A stretch of DNA of 64,000 nt. It comes from Datnioides undecimradiatus (taxonomy: Eukaryota > Chordata > Actinopteri > Lobotiformes > Datnioididae). The notes below the pieces were generated by a model that made no database searches, had not been told where the DNA came from, and worked only from the letters and a program-made list of their open reading frames with translations. Shown here piece after piece: positions 63,753-64,000 of this stretch. The DNA lies in the NCBI GenBank assembly GCA_008933995.1, contig WARS01000015.1:12736957-12800956 (forward strand). The letters run 5' to 3'. The number at the start of each line of letters is the position of its first letter. The first letter of the stretch is position 1. Both the position numbers and the translations under genes were made by a program.

Positions 63753-64000
63753 GTGAATTTATTTTATTTTATTTAAGCATCTCCGTGTCTCATTGTTTTC
63801 CCCTTTCATTGTATCTATTCCCACATAGCTTAGCTACAGCCTACGTCTCCACTAGATGGCCCCATTGCCATGGGTTGGATGGCTTCAGTGTTTGGTTGGT
63901 CTTCAAAAGACATTTTATAACCACTCTGATGGCAGCTTTTTTTATGTACAGAAAGAGATATATCTAAGGAGCCCCTGAATAAGTGCTGGTGCTTGAAACC
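63753..64000 (+). other. suds3 intron, continues off window
   Basis: Donor GTGAATT and 240 further bases. No exon seen. Confidence 0.85.

Overview
This 64 kb window is nuclear DNA from a ray-finned fish, most likely a percomorph teleost. The evidence is vertebrate spliced genes with short exons, many (CA/GT)n microsatellites, Tc1-like transposons of the fish type, a TTAA-flanked MITE and several interspersed repeats of teleost type. No prokaryotic, viral, rRNA or CRISPR sequence is visible.

Two protein genes are present, head to head. The left 54.5 kb holds the 5' part of taok3 on the minus strand (TAO kinase 3, a Ste20-family MAP3K). Thirteen coding exons (346-25465) encode residues 1-524: the whole kinase domain, the serine-rich linker and the start of the C-terminal coiled coil. 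The last third of the protein (human TAOK3 is about 898 aa) lies beyond the left edge. A probable non-coding exon sits at 32533-32673 and candidate first exons at about 54.5 kb, so the first intron is about 22 kb. The right end holds the 5' part of suds3 on the plus strand (Sds3-type subunit of the SIN3-HDAC corepressor). Ten coding exons (58794-63752) encode about 258 residues, and the gene runs off the right edge. All exon joins were checked by hand for reading frame, and all keep frame. The same neighbours in the same orientation are known on human 12q24.

suds3 has unusual splicing for so short a gene: an AT-AC (U12-type) intron at 62840-63224, a GC-AG intron at 61609-62161, and exons of only 20 and 22 nt. 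The taok3 leader carries upstream ORFs, the last of which overlaps the start codon as TAATG.

Mobile DNA is confined to introns and the intergenic gap: a young Tc1-like copy with nearly identical 225 bp inverted repeats whose transposase lost its third catalytic residue by deletion (19144-20538); an old Tc1-like remnant (15212-15912); a 722 bp TTAA MITE with internal palindromes (51034-51755); SINE-like fragments; two retroelement 3' tails; four copies of one teleost repeat; and a decayed tRNA-Arg-like sequence (55502-55573). The long introns otherwise show only low-complexity DNA and no supportable gene.
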